This document shows, piece after piece, positions 38,714 to 48,768 of a stretch of 64,000 nt of DNA (the first letter of the stretch is position 1; the number at the start of each line of letters is the position of its first letter). The stretch comes from Petasospora fabianii (Eukaryota > Ascomycota > Saccharomycetes > Phaffomycetales > Wickerhamomycetaceae). The position numbers were made by a program, and so were the translations under genes. Where the stretch lies: the NCBI GenBank assembly GCA_022641835.1, contig CP048718.1, positions 868,001-932,000 of the forward strand, given 5' to 3'. The notes below the pieces were generated by a model, which was not told where the DNA came from, made no database searches, and saw nothing but the letters and a program-made list of their open reading frames with translations.

Positions 38714-39581
38714 CGTCGGAAGTAAATGCAGGGAGGAGTCGGACTTTTATAGACTAAACAGAGGGTAAGTGATCGGTGGAGGTGACTATAGTACTTTAAC
38801 AATGACACTCAGTTGATGTTTGCGGGGAATAATGAAAGATATGAAGGTTGAGGAGCGCGTAGGTGATCTATAAGCGCTTTTGTTAGCCGGGGACATACGT
38901 CTCGACTCTCAATGCCAAGATTACTAGCACACACTTCCGCACGAACCCCAAACTAAAGACTATTAATTGTAATACTACATAGTTTAGTGCCTAATATACT
39001 GCCTTTGTCAGTTGAACTAACTCGATGGACATCATTGTTGCTTTAATACCCGGGACTCGACTCTCGGGTCTCGAGCAGTGGACACTAAACAAGACTTGAC
39101 AAATAGCACTCCGTATCACCTCAGTGGGAATGGTTGTCAGTATGAAAGCCAAAATAGTATCGGTTGGTGATCTTTTAATGATCGAAATAGCCGGTAAGGG
39201 GTGTCGGTAACCGACGGAGGAACAACCACGCGCCGGCTAATACAAAAGGTTACCCCAGATTACCCCGGACTGCCGCAGGATTTTGGTTCCAGCCGGGGGA
39301 TAGAAGTTGAAAAACGTTGGTGCCAGAGACAAGAGTCATACAAACAGACAGAAGATGCATGATCTGATGACCTTAGATGAGTCATGAATGAGTTCTCAGT
39401 GCTGAATGTCGGAGATTTACCCCGATCGAGAAGGCGCGTATATACAAGAACACCCGTCGCGTAAACAAGAGCTTACCGACCCCACAATCTTTTTGTCTTA
39501 TTAGGACCATTTTCTCTCATCTATCAAGGGGTTAATTGTCTCCTCCTCACTTGAGTACTACCATAGTACTCAGTGAGAATC
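38714..39581. other. Divergent promoter region between permease and secreted enzyme
   Basis: No gene in 868 bp. It contains a CGG-N3-CCG palindrome (39204-39214), a TGAGTCA site (39378-39384), CCCGGGACTCGACTCTCGGG at about 39050-39070 and several further CCGG/CCCCGG runs. The density of CGG half-sites suggests a Zn-cluster regulator acting both ways. Confidence 0.5.
39204..39214. promoter_or_regulatory. CGG-N3-CCG palindrome, candidate Zn-cluster site
   Basis: TCGGTAACCGA, an inward-facing CGG pair with a 3-bp spacer, symmetric apart from the central base. It lies 491 bp from the permease start and 368 bp from the secreted-enzyme start. Confidence 0.4.
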
Positions 39582-41099
39582 ATGAGACTGCTCACACTCG
39601 TTACATGTCTGCTCTCTTTCTCCATTGGGTTCTCGGCTGCTCTGGTTCCTCAGAAAGACGTCAAGCCAAGCGTATTCATCCTCACAGACATCTCCAACGA
39701 GCCAGACGATGCCGAGTCACTGGTTCGTCTCTTACTTTACTCCAATGAGCTTGATATCAAGGGGATCGTCGCAACAACCTCCTACTGGCTCAACTATACC
39801 ATTCATGACGAGGACATCTACCCGATCCTCGATGCTTACGAAAAAGTTCATGATAACTTGTTGACCCATTCTCGGGATTATCCACCAGTATCCTACTTCA
39901 GAAGCATCGTATCTCTTGGTTCGAAGACATACGGTCTTGCTGCACTCGAACATGAACCTTCAGAAGGTGCTCTAAACCTCATCTCTGTCATCGATGACAC
40001 CCCATTAGGTGAAACCACATACGTTCTCGCATGGGGAGGTGCAAATGTCATCGCTGAAGCCCTTAACCAAGTCACAAAGACAAGATCCTCCGAGGAAGTT
40101 GATGAATTTGTCAGTAAGATGCTTGTGTATGCCATCTCTGACCAGGATAATGCCGGTCCTTGGATCAGATTCCACTGGCCATTCCTTCGTTACGTTGTAT
40201 CGATCCATGGATTCAACCAATACGGTCACTCAGCGTGGGTAGGAATGTCTGGTGAGACTTACAACTTCTTTGATCTTGGAGGACCAGATACATCGCTCGT
40301 TGATAGAGCATGGGTTGAGAAGAACGTTCGCTCAGTTGGCCCACTAGGTGCCGCATACCCTGAATTCATGTTCATAATGGAAGGTGATACACCTTCCACA
40401 CTCTTTGTCCTACCAAATGGTCTCAATGATCCTGAACACCCAGAATTCGGTGGATGGGGTGGAAGATATACTCGTTCAGATCTCTCCGGTGCTACACATA
40501 ACCATTATGGTGATGCTGAAGACTATGCCCTTGGTAAAGATGGAAAGATTCACAACTCGAATAAGGCCACAATATGGAGATGGAGAGAGGCATACCAAGG
40601 TGACTTTGCTGCAAGAATGCAATGGACCATCAAACCATTTGAAGAGACACCACATCAACCAATTGTCGTTGCTAATGGAACCCAATCTTATAAGCCCTTC
40701 ATCATCAATGGCACCGCGGACTCCATCATCAGACTCGACATTTCTGAGTCATATGATCTCAATGGTAGACCATTAACATACAAGTGGATGCATTATCGTG
40801 AAATCTCCCTAACACAGGGGAATTTGCACGAAGTCTCGGAGATTATCATCAAACCTGTTGACAAGGATGGCCAAGGATCTATTGTGGAGTTCCAGGTCCC
40901 ATCATTTGATGAGGCTTGTCACAACTTATTCAAGAGACCTGCTCCATGTAAATCATATCACTTAATTGCCGAGGTGTCAAACGATGCTGGAGTTGTTGCA
41001 TACAGACGCTTCATCATTCAAGTGGTTCCTGGTGAAGACGATGTCTATGGTGAAGTCAAGTATGAACAGAACTTTGGTCATGTTCATGATGAGTTGTAA
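39582..41099 (+). CDS. Secreted nucleoside-hydrolase-like protein (DUF1593 / Sde182 family)
   Basis: This 505-residue protein has a clear signal peptide (MRLLTLVTCLLSFSIGFSA). The N-terminal domain fits the DUF1593 family, distantly related to nucleoside hydrolases: FILTDISNEPDDAES at residues 32-46 with the Asp cluster D36, D42, D43; GIVATTSYW; EGDTPSTLFVLPNGL; GGWGGRY. The C-terminal ~130 residues are beta-rich (LDISESYDLNGRPLTYKW, FIIQVVPGE), matching the Ig-like tail of Sde182-type proteins. Several N-glycosylation sequons are present. The frame extends 5' only by a GTG, so ATG 39582 is the start. The substrate is unknown; neighbouring sugar porters suggest it releases a sugar. Confidence 0.82.
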   Translation: MRLLTLVTCLLSFSIGFSAALVPQKDVKPSVFILTDISNEPDDAESLVRLLLYSNELDIKGIVATTSYWLNYTIHDEDIYPILDAYEKVHDNLLTHSRDYPPVSYFRSIVSLGSKTYGLAALEHEPSEGALNLISVIDDTPLGETTYVLAWGGANVIAEALNQVTKTRSSEEVDEFVSKMLVYAISDQDNAGPWIRFHWPFLRYVVSIHGFNQYGHSAWVGMSGETYNFFDLGGPDTSLVDRAWVEKNVRSVGPLGAAYPEFMFIMEGDTPSTLFVLPNGLNDPEHPEFGGWGGRYTRSDLSGATHNHYGDAEDYALGKDGKIHNSNKATIWRWREAYQGDFAARMQWTIKPFEETPHQPIVVANGTQSYKPFIINGTADSIIRLDISESYDLNGRPLTYKWMHYREISLTQGNLHEVSEIIIKPVDKDGQGSIVEFQVPSFDEACHNLFKRPAPCKSYHLIAEVSNDAGVVAYRRFIIQVVPGEDDVYGEVKYEQNFGHVHDEL

Positions 41100-41176
41100 C
41101 TACATAGTCAATAGATCATAATAAATTGTTTACTTATAGAAAAAGGACAAGCTAACAGTGGAGATCCAGCCCCCAA

Positions 41177-42958
41177 TTACTGCTTCTTCTCTGGGTCATT
41201 ACCAATAGCAACATCAACCTCATCACTAGAAGATGCGTTTTCATTGATAGAGGTGTTTGCAGTATCCTTATGAGTCAACCCACCTGCACTAGATGCCTGT
41301 GTAGCATTCTCCAAGAACTCTTCATCTCTCTTGGACTCAATCATCGCCTCTCTATCAATCAATCCATCCTCATCGAAACGAACTCTGTTAACACCGGAGT
41401 TGTCCGGTGCCAACTCTGCACCTTGTCTACCAATCTTATACCATGGGAGAGAGAACAATTCCTCCATACTCTCAATGGAACGACCAGCAATCTCAGGAAT
41501 GGTGAACCAGCACCATACGAGTGCCACTGCGAGAACACCGAAGAAGAAGAAGAAAGTACCAGAGTGCTTCATCGAGATCATCATTGATGGGACTGCCTTA
41601 GTATTACCATACTGGTTTAGGAAGTGGAAACACATGATGATAGCAGTACCGAATGAACGGACTCTAATTGGGAACATTTCTGAATTGATCAAGTATTGGA
41701 TAGAGTTGAAACCCATTGTCCAACCAACACCAGAGAAATAAAGCATCACAAGGGCACCAACACCAGCCTTAGATTCTGAAGGGGTCATGACGTAGTGTTC
41801 CTGATCGACATTAGGGACAATAGCGACGAAAAGACCAAAGTAAAGGATTGTGACCATTTGAATGGTGATACCGATGTACAGACATTTCTTTCTACCAAGG
41901 TAGTCAATAAGGAAGAAAGCAGTACAGTAAGACGAAGTGAGCTTGACGATACCCAAAACGGCAGTCATAAGAAGCTTTCTAGTACCACGATAACCAACGA
42001 GTCCAACAAGTTCTGGCATGTAGATGGTGATAGCATTGGCACCTGACCATTGTCCAAGAAGCTGACAACCGATACCGATGTAGAGTCTGTAGAAGACTGA
42101 TTTGGAGAAGAGTTCTTTGAACAAGTTCCAGATTGTGGCATCACCAATGGATTTCTGGTAGTAATCAATCTGGTCTTGAATATCAGAGATCTCAGAGACA
42201 ACATATGCGTGATCTCTTGGAAGGTTTCTCACCTTAGAGAGAGCCTTATAGGCATCATCAACACGACCTTGTTTCATCAACCATCTTGGTGATTCAACAC
42301 AGAAGAAAGAACCAATGAGGATGATTCCACCAAACATGATCTTCAAACTGGTTGGAATGATCCATTGGTTATCAGAATGGTCTGGAACGTGAACTGCACA
42401 AGCGTAATGAGTGAAATACTCAAGCATAACACCGAAGTAAACTGCACCAGCAAACATACAGTTACAAAGACCTCTAATATCCTTTGGAGCAAGTTCAGAC
42501 ATCATTGTAGGTCCAATAACGACACTTGCACCGACTGGCAAACCTTCTAAGAATCTTCCAGCGTAGAGTTGACCTAATGACTTTGAAGTGATTTGAATGA
42601 TAACAGCAGCGATCCATGAGACACACATGAGTTGAAGTGATCTGATTCTACCAATTCTATCAACGATGAGGAAGGCAAAAAGCGATCCAGGGATGGAACC
42701 CATCTGGACCATAGAAGCAATGTTTGATTTCAATTCAGCAATGGCATCTTCAGATTTTGTAGGATCTGAGAGACCAAAACGTTCTTGGAAACGGATAGCA
42801 GCGATGGAACCAGAGATGGAACCTTCATCAAGACCACGAACAGCACCAAGGATACCAAAGACAAAGACACAGATATAGAGTCTGTAGTTAAAGATTTCTC
42901 TTGGGGCACCAGATGAGTTATAAAGTCTTGATCTCCAACTTTGTTTGTTAAAACCCAT
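41177..42958 (-). CDS. Sugar porter MFS transporter (hexose/pentose/quinate type)
   Basis: This 593-residue sugar-porter family member has about 12 membrane segments. The signatures are GLDEGSISGSI in helix 1, VDRIGRIRSL (loop 2-3), GRFLEGLPVGAS, PRWLMKQGRVDDA (PESPRWL-type) after helix 6, GQWSGANAITIYMPEL in helix 7 (QLxGxNxxxxY type) and IPEIAGRSIESMEELF after helix 12 (PETKG type). A long hydrophilic C-tail follows. The GQWSGANAITIY form is common in fungal quinate, pentose and generic sugar porters; the substrate is not determined. It is convergent with the secreted DUF1593 gene (77-bp gap). Confidence 0.82.
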   Translation of the reverse strand: MGFNKQSWRSRLYNSSGAPREIFNYRLYICVFVFGILGAVRGLDEGSISGSIAAIRFQERFGLSDPTKSEDAIAELKSNIASMVQMGSIPGSLFAFLIVDRIGRIRSLQLMCVSWIAAVIIQITSKSLGQLYAGRFLEGLPVGASVVIGPTMMSELAPKDIRGLCNCMFAGAVYFGVMLEYFTHYACAVHVPDHSDNQWIIPTSLKIMFGGIILIGSFFCVESPRWLMKQGRVDDAYKALSKVRNLPRDHAYVVSEISDIQDQIDYYQKSIGDATIWNLFKELFSKSVFYRLYIGIGCQLLGQWSGANAITIYMPELVGLVGYRGTRKLLMTAVLGIVKLTSSYCTAFFLIDYLGRKKCLYIGITIQMVTILYFGLFVAIVPNVDQEHYVMTPSESKAGVGALVMLYFSGVGWTMGFNSIQYLINSEMFPIRVRSFGTAIIMCFHFLNQYGNTKAVPSMMISMKHSGTFFFFFGVLAVALVWCWFTIPEIAGRSIESMEELFSLPWYKIGRQGAELAPDNSGVNRVRFDEDGLIDREAMIESKRDEEFLENATQASSAGGLTHKDTANTSINENASSSDEVDVAIGNDPEKKQ

Positions 42959-43460
42959 GTTGGAACTTGTTTGATATGTATGGGAGCAAGTAGAGTAGTC
43001 ATTAACGTAGATGAGAGAGAAACAGAGGCTCTTTTATACACAAGATGGCCACAATAAAGATCCCTAGAGAGAGGACAATACGGGGATATCCGTTAATGAG
43101 AAGAGTAAGATTGGTGTTAATCCCAACGGAACATATTCCCCACAACTCGTAGTTGTTGGTCATCATTATACCCCGACTTTACAAAAGTCTTGGAAGTTTT
43201 ATGCAGCACTGTTGCACAGATTTGACTAGTATACTAGGTGCTAGGAGTATGAAGTGGAATGGGGCAATATGCCCCATTACGCTTTCAAGACTCATAAGAT
43301 CTACTGTGGGGCTTGGGTGATCCCTTGTTGCAGCATTCACTATGTCATAGCCTATTATACACACTTGACATGCTTTCATTATCCATGATCAAGGCCATAA
43401 GGGCCACCAAACTATCATAACCACACACTGAACCTCGTATCAACAAAGCCAAGTACACAT

Positions 43461-43495
43461 CTTGCCGTTCTTGTCGTTCTTGTCGTTCTTGTCTG
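43461..43495. repeat. CTTGTCGTT 9-bp tandem repeat
   Basis: Three full units and one partial one (CTTGCCGTT, CTTGTCGTT twice, CTTGTCTG) in noncoding sequence. Confidence 0.8.
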
Positions 43496-43660
43496 CATGT
43501 CGGGACATTGGCTCCGTCATTCTCCGGAAGCCAAGAGTTTGACCGTGAGGGGCAACTGGAGGCGCTTTGAAACGTGACTATCGGATAAACTATTGAGATA
43601 TTGAGTATGGTATCTATCTTGTTGGTTGAGCTTAGAGCTTACTGTCTGTATTGGTACAAC

Positions 43661-43713
43661 CTTTGCAAGCGCTTGCGCTTGCAAAGCGCAGGGTCCTTTA
43701 CCAGGGTCCTTTA
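43661..43713. repeat. 26-bp hairpin followed by a tandem 12-mer
   Basis: CTTTGCAAGCG (43661-43671) and its exact reverse complement (43676-43686) flank the loop CTTG. Directly after, CAGGGTCCTTTA occurs twice (43689-43700 and 43702-43713). Confidence 0.8.
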
Positions 43714-44751
43714 TATGTCCGACTATCTCAACGTTATCAACAAACGGCTAATAACGGTACTAGAAGAGAAATATTACATTGATGAGCAGATGGTATGGCC
43801 ACGATATGCCGTAAAAGTCAGCTCATACACTAATAGTCCAATCAGAGCTCAAGAAAGCTCAAGGATGCTGCCATTTCAGGTCCAAACTCCGATAACGGAC
43901 GAAATGCGGGGCCGAGAAGACCCTTTTACAGATACACACCCAACATGTTTCCTTTGGCATTTCTTCTGCATTAAAGTGGGGAAGTAATACATAAAACTGT
44001 ATCTTAGCAATGAGAGGTACCAAAAAGTCGGTTCCCGGTTTGCTTAAGTTGTACAGTTATGTGTATATACTAATGGACCTTACGAGTAACCTTATGCACT
44101 CAACGTAAACGACTTGAGCCATATTCCTTTCTGAGAAGATGTAGGCTCTTTTATCTAAATAAGACTCCGGTAAAGATCTGAGGGGGTTCTAAAGACTTAC
44201 CCTTACTGTCAAACAAGGTACTGTGTCAAACAAGGTGGGGAGAGACTTATGACAGGTCAACAAGACACTACTAGACACATAAGATACACCCGGTCCGCAC
44301 CGCCGAGTTCAGCCTTAGAGGGGATAGAGGAGATACTTGTGTGTACTGGTTGATACACCAGTAGTGTTACTGTAATGGGAAAGTGAAAGCCCATCAGTAC
44401 ACATTGTGTTGACTAATGTCCGTATGAACCATATCCTACTACCTGAAACACAGGTCGATGCTTCGCAAGGGCAGTGGTTAACCTGTATCATAAGAGCCTA
44501 ATTACTAGTCTACTAATCTCTCTATTATCTGATGTCTGTTTAGATCTGCTGTACCCCAGACTAAGCACTGGTGGGGCCACTCTTGGGTGTAGGAACCCGT
44601 AAGCCGTAAGTACCGAAACCGCAAAACAAGGAATAACTACTCTTCATCTTCCACTCCTCATCAATCCAAGACATATACGGAGGATAACGTATTGAAATTA
44701 TTGTTCATCCGATAAGCTTGCCTCCCCTCTCTCCATCTACATATCTCAAAG

Positions 44752-45312
44752 ATGTCCTCAACGGATACCCCACATAGCAACAACAACAGTTCAACACCCC
44801 GCTCTCACGGAACGCAACATCTACTCTTTAACAAATCACACATCAGCAGACGTTCATCTATCCCACGTTCATCACCTCTTCCAGCAGAGACACTTGTGTC
44901 CCTTTTCAATTCTCAGATAGAGTACGAGACTTTTATTCTCGGATCCGAGAGAGGTACAACTACTACAAACCTAAGCTACCAACCTCTTCTTGGATGGGAA
45001 AATCTTGATGATGTTAAGAACACATGTTCAACATATTCTCTATTTGAGATTGCTAATCGTCTTGATGAGATCACTAGAGCTGTTAAGAATTGGGATATTT
45101 ATATGATGATGCGTATCTTGGATAATGCCCGTTTTGACACAATATTAGAAACGGCAATTGATTCTGATGCTATGTTTGAAGATGAGATGAAGAAAAACAT
45201 TATTAAGAGAATGATTATGGAACATGTTAGTAGTATGGTGTCTCAAGTTAGTGATGTTCCAGAGATTAAGGAAAAGGAAACAGTGTTGATCATACTGTTA
45301 CATGACGTTTAA
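44752..45312 (+). CDS. Unrecognised 186-residue protein
   Basis: I do not recognise a family. The first ~55 residues are Ser/Thr/Asn/His-rich and look disordered (NNNSSTPRSHG, SRRSSIPRSSPLP). The rest is predicted mostly helical: LVSLFNSQIEYETFILG, SLFEIANRLDEITRAVKNWDIYMMMRILD and EDEMKKNIIKRMIMEHVSSMVSQV. There is no signal peptide and no membrane segment. The helical, charged second half is protein-like in composition and codon use, so it is probably a real gene. It ends 83 bp from the HIS1 stop (convergent). Function unknown. Confidence 0.6.
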   Translation: MSSTDTPHSNNNSSTPRSHGTQHLLFNKSHISRRSSIPRSSPLPAETLVSLFNSQIEYETFILGSERGTTTTNLSYQPLLGWENLDDVKNTCSTYSLFEIANRLDEITRAVKNWDIYMMMRILDNARFDTILETAIDSDAMFEDEMKKNIIKRMIMEHVSSMVSQVSDVPEIKEKETVLIILLHDV

Positions 45313-45395
45313 GCAGCCATTAACACATTACTACGACACATCAGATATTATAAGAAAGGAGAACTCTATCTATACACAATACCATGCACATCTTT

Positions 45396-46415
45396 CTAAA
45401 CACGACAGTTAGAGATCTCAGTAACCATGATATCAGAGGCACCAAGATCCTTAAGCTTATCCATAATCTCACCCTTGGAATCTCTCTGAATCATAGAAGA
45501 CACAGAGACCCAACCATCATCATCAATAGGAGAAACAGTTGGTGCACGACGACCTGGAGTCAAGGCCAACAAGCTTGTTAAGTTATCTCTTGGAGCGTTA
45601 TATGTACACAAGACAAACTTTTGAGCAGCGAGAACACCTTCAATTCTAGACTTGAGTTTGTTAACAAGTTCTGGCTCAGCTGGGGTTTTGGATTGAATAA
45701 GGTATGCAGAAGTAGAGAGAACAGTATCAATGTCGATCAAACCGGCAGCTCTCATTGTTTCACCAGATTCAACAAGATCGACAATGGCATCGGCAACACC
45801 AAGGGCACAAGATGCCTCAACGGATCCACCAACGTGTTTAATCTTAGTCTTGAGTGGTTGACCAGCTTCAACACCTTCAAGTTTTTCAAAGTATTTTCTT
45901 GTCAACGTTGTGAAAGATGAAACAATTGTCTTACCAATCAATTGCTTTGGTTCTTTGTATTCACCATCTTTTGGTACCTGTACTTGCAATTTACATTTAC
46001 CAAATCTCAAATCCAAAGCAAGTTCAACATCAACTTCGGATTCTTCAACTTGATCAACACCAGTGATACCTAAATCACACCGACCTTCACCAACAAACAC
46101 TGGGATATCAGCAGCTGGAAGGAAGATGAGAGCTACTGGCATATTCGTAGATAGGGCAATGTCCAATCTGTTGTGTCTGTGGAACTCGACATCGGATCCC
46201 TTCAAAAGCTGTACAGCCTTCTCATAGAGTCTACCCTCTAAGATTGTATCCTGTTAGTATCTTTGTTCAATCTATGTTGTATAAGACGACGTAGTGGGTC
46301 GTTTGCCGGTACCGGCCCCACACAATCACACGATGCCCTGAAGAAGGCTTAATAGTTACTCACTCTTAGGCACGGCAAACAAGAGTCTGTCTTCAAGGTG
46401 GTTCACCAAATCCAT
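45396..46415 (-). CDS. HIS1: ATP phosphoribosyltransferase HIS1, one intron
   Basis: This is the first enzyme of histidine synthesis; it joins ATP and PRPP and is feedback-inhibited by histidine. Exon 1 is 46364-46415, the intron 46238-46363 (126 nt: GTGAGT, TACTAAC, TTAG), and exon 2 45396-46237. The phases match and rebuild FAVPKKGRLYEKA, the conserved N-terminus. The product is 297 residues, the same as S. cerevisiae His1, which has no intron. VDLVESGETMRAAGL (PRPP-binding) and the C-terminal regulatory domain (GRRAPTVSPIDDDGW) are intact. A Gcn4 site lies 75 bp upstream. Confidence 0.96.
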
Positions 46416-46489
46416 TTTATTCTGATGATTATCTTGAGACAAGTGTATTAAAGCTTCACCTTAAAGTCAGATGCCCATCAAAAGATAAT

Positions 46490-46496
46490 TGAGTCA
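46490..46496. promoter_or_regulatory. Gcn4 site upstream of HIS1
   Basis: TGAGTCA, the palindromic Gcn4/AP-1 core, 75 bp upstream of the HIS1 ATG. Gcn4 induces amino-acid biosynthesis genes during starvation in yeasts, so this fits the gene. Confidence 0.7.
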
Positions 46497-46615
46497 GAGC
46501 GTGGCCGATCGGAAAGCGCATAGATTTTTCGCAAACGGTAGGAGCAACATATATCATTGATAAGCCGGCGGTATGCCGGCGGTGATCATAGTTTTGTTGA
46601 CCTCGCGAATCGAGC

Positions 46616-46624
46616 GAGTTCGCG
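46616..46624 (+). promoter_or_regulatory. GAGTTCGCG promoter element (RPS28)
   Basis: 140 bp upstream of the RPS28 ATG. With CTCGCGAA just before (46602-46609) it forms an imperfect inverted repeat. Confidence 0.5.
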
Positions 46625-46763
46625 GAATTGTCAGCTCTTTTTTATTACCCGGCTTTTCGACACTTTCTGCTTTTTTTTCCAATTGGCCATAGGAGAAGAT
46701 GAGAGACTTAAGAGACGTGTGCTTCCCTTGCGGTATCATTTAACACATATCAACACAGTAAAA

Positions 46764-46967
46764 ATGGACACAAAGACACAAGTTACTCTCGCTAGAGTTA
46801 AGAAGGTTCTCGGTAGAACCGGTTCCCGTGGTGGTGTTACTCAGGTTAGAGTTGAGTTCCTTGATGACTCCTCTAGAACTATTGTCAGAAACGTTAAGGG
46901 TCCAGTTAGAGAGAACGATATCTTGTCCTTGATGGAATCTGAGCGTGAAGCTAGAAGATTGCGTTAA
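46764..46967 (+). CDS. RPS28: Ribosomal protein eS28 (RPS28)
   Basis: This is a component of the 40S ribosomal subunit near the mRNA exit. The 67-residue protein ([50 protein letters not shown]) is nearly identical in sequence and equal in length to S. cerevisiae Rps28. The frame stays open upstream but the ATG at 46764 is the conserved start. No intron. The promoter shares TTTTTCGC and GAGTTCGCG with RPL34. Confidence 0.98.
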   Translation: MDTKTQVTLARVKKVLGRTGSRGGVTQVRVEFLDDSSRTIVRNVKGPVRENDILSLMESEREARRLR

Positions 46968-47480
46968 TGTGTCTTCTTTCATTACAATCAACTGAAAATA
47001 AAACAAAAAAGACGAAAAAAAGGAAAACATTTGGGGAAGTAAAAGGATGGTTGTATGCGTTAATGATTATGTTTCCAAAAGAGCATCGTTCTGTTTCAAG
47101 GGCTGCTAGACGTTAGTTTGACTCCTTGATACTGTTCTGCATATTATGAAAAGACAAAAAATAACAATGATAATGGGGGTTTAACATCTTTTGGGTGTAC
47201 TGTATCAATGTACACATCTTTGCATTTGCTAGATACTCCTAGTTATACAATGTAGCCAAATGATATCAATATTATTTCTTGAAAACAATTATAAAAGAAC
47301 GGAACCCGGGGTTTATTGAAATTATGGTTCCTCCCCACAAGAATTGAATCAAAATATGTAATCTATTTAGTCTGCACCACCGTCTTTTTGATCTTATGCG
47401 CCACCAACCTTGGGTCTGAATCACAATGGGGAACTTATACATGGAGCCTGTACATGTATAGTCCTATCAAATTCAAGCCA
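46968..47480. other. Convergent intergenic RPS28 / PCL-type cyclin
   Basis: No gene or RNA is recognised; AT-rich 3' flanking sequence for two convergent genes. Confidence 0.5.
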
Positions 47481-48735
47481 TTAACTTCCCTCCATCTCAT
47501 TATCTTGATCGACATTGTGTTGTTGCTGCTGCTGTTGCTCAGAATCACCAACTTTTGTTTGTTCCCTCTTCCAAAACTTCAATAACAAATCAGCATATCT
47601 CTGTAATTCTTCAATTTGGATCATCAATTTGAAATCAGTCAATAAGAGGAATTGTAATTCCAAATGATTAAGTTCCTCGAGCGGTAATCCACCAACTTTG
47701 GCATATCTTGAATTCTTATAAAAGATATCACTAAAGAATTTAGAAGCAACAGTGATACCAGCAATGATCAATCTATGAATGTTATAACTATCCATAACAA
47801 ACAATTGATTATCTTCAGCTTGTGTTGGTAATTGTTCAGCATCATCCAAATTCCCAGCATTAGCCCTCTTGGCGATTCTATCGAAATAGACCAATAGCGT
47901 CAAGAATACCTCATTAGTAACTGGACAATATTTCAGGACACGAGTTAGGTATGAATGGATAGAGATGGCGGGGACATTCCTACCATGGAATGCCAAGACG
48001 TTACCAATATATTTGTTTGTTTGATGTGTTTGTGATGCATGATGGTAATGGTGTGGATGTAAATTATCATTTGCCTCGATGATCTTTTGTAAGAGTGCAG
48101 AGAGCATTAAGAGTAGATCATCAACTGGATGGTTAACAATATCGAGATGTTCCACTGGTGTTCCATCAGAATCTGTTTGCTTAAGAACAGATTCATATGT
48201 CTGTGGTAGTGTTGTAGATGATGGTGGTGGATCATGATGAAGAAGACGTTGTTGTTGCACAGCGGAAGCTGCGTCTTGGTACGAAGGTAATTCCTGGCCC
48301 GAGAACCCTCTTTGAACGACAGAGTCGTGATCTTGTTGATTCATTATTGAAGGACGGGAAAAGTCGACAGATCTTGCATGTTCAGTAGCGACAGAGCTTG
48401 TTGGTTGTGTCCTCATGTGATTGAATTGGAATGATTGATGAGATTGAGAGATGGTTGGAACAGACCCGAGATTTGAAGAGTAAGAGTTTGAAACGGCACT
48501 TGGTGTGTTATGATGAGGTGTTAAGGAATTGACACTCCCTGAAACATTGAAATGTTGTGATGTTGTTGGTTGTTGAATGGTAATGTTGGCAGATTGAAGA
48601 TTATGTTCCTCAGGAGTCTGTTGATGGAAGGATGTACTGGACTGTGGAGATGAGTGAAGAGCATTACCTCTAAAACTACCACCTTGTCTAAAACTTGAAC
48701 TGAATCCATGATCATTGACTGATTGACCTGAAACA

Positions 48736-48768
<33 letters not shown>

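Larger units (their letters stand above)
42959..44751. other. Gene-poor region with inverted and tandem repeats
   Basis: About 1.8 kb without a supported gene. It has a 9-bp tandem repeat (43461-43495), a 26-bp inverted repeat (43661-43686) and a directly repeated 12-mer just after it. A 126-codon ORF from 43607 spans the inverted repeat but has no recognisable homology. Confidence 0.5.
46416..46763. other. Divergent promoter HIS1 / RPS28
   Basis: No gene. It contains a Gcn4 site near HIS1, a TTTTTCGC motif (46524-46531), two direct GCCGGCGGT copies (46564 and 46575), and CTCGCGAA/GAGTTCGCG near RPS28. Confidence 0.55.

Noticed and set aside
43607-43987. 126-codon ORF in the 43-44.7 kb gap
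   Set aside because: It spans the hairpin and the repeated 12-mer, has no recognisable homology and an irregular composition.
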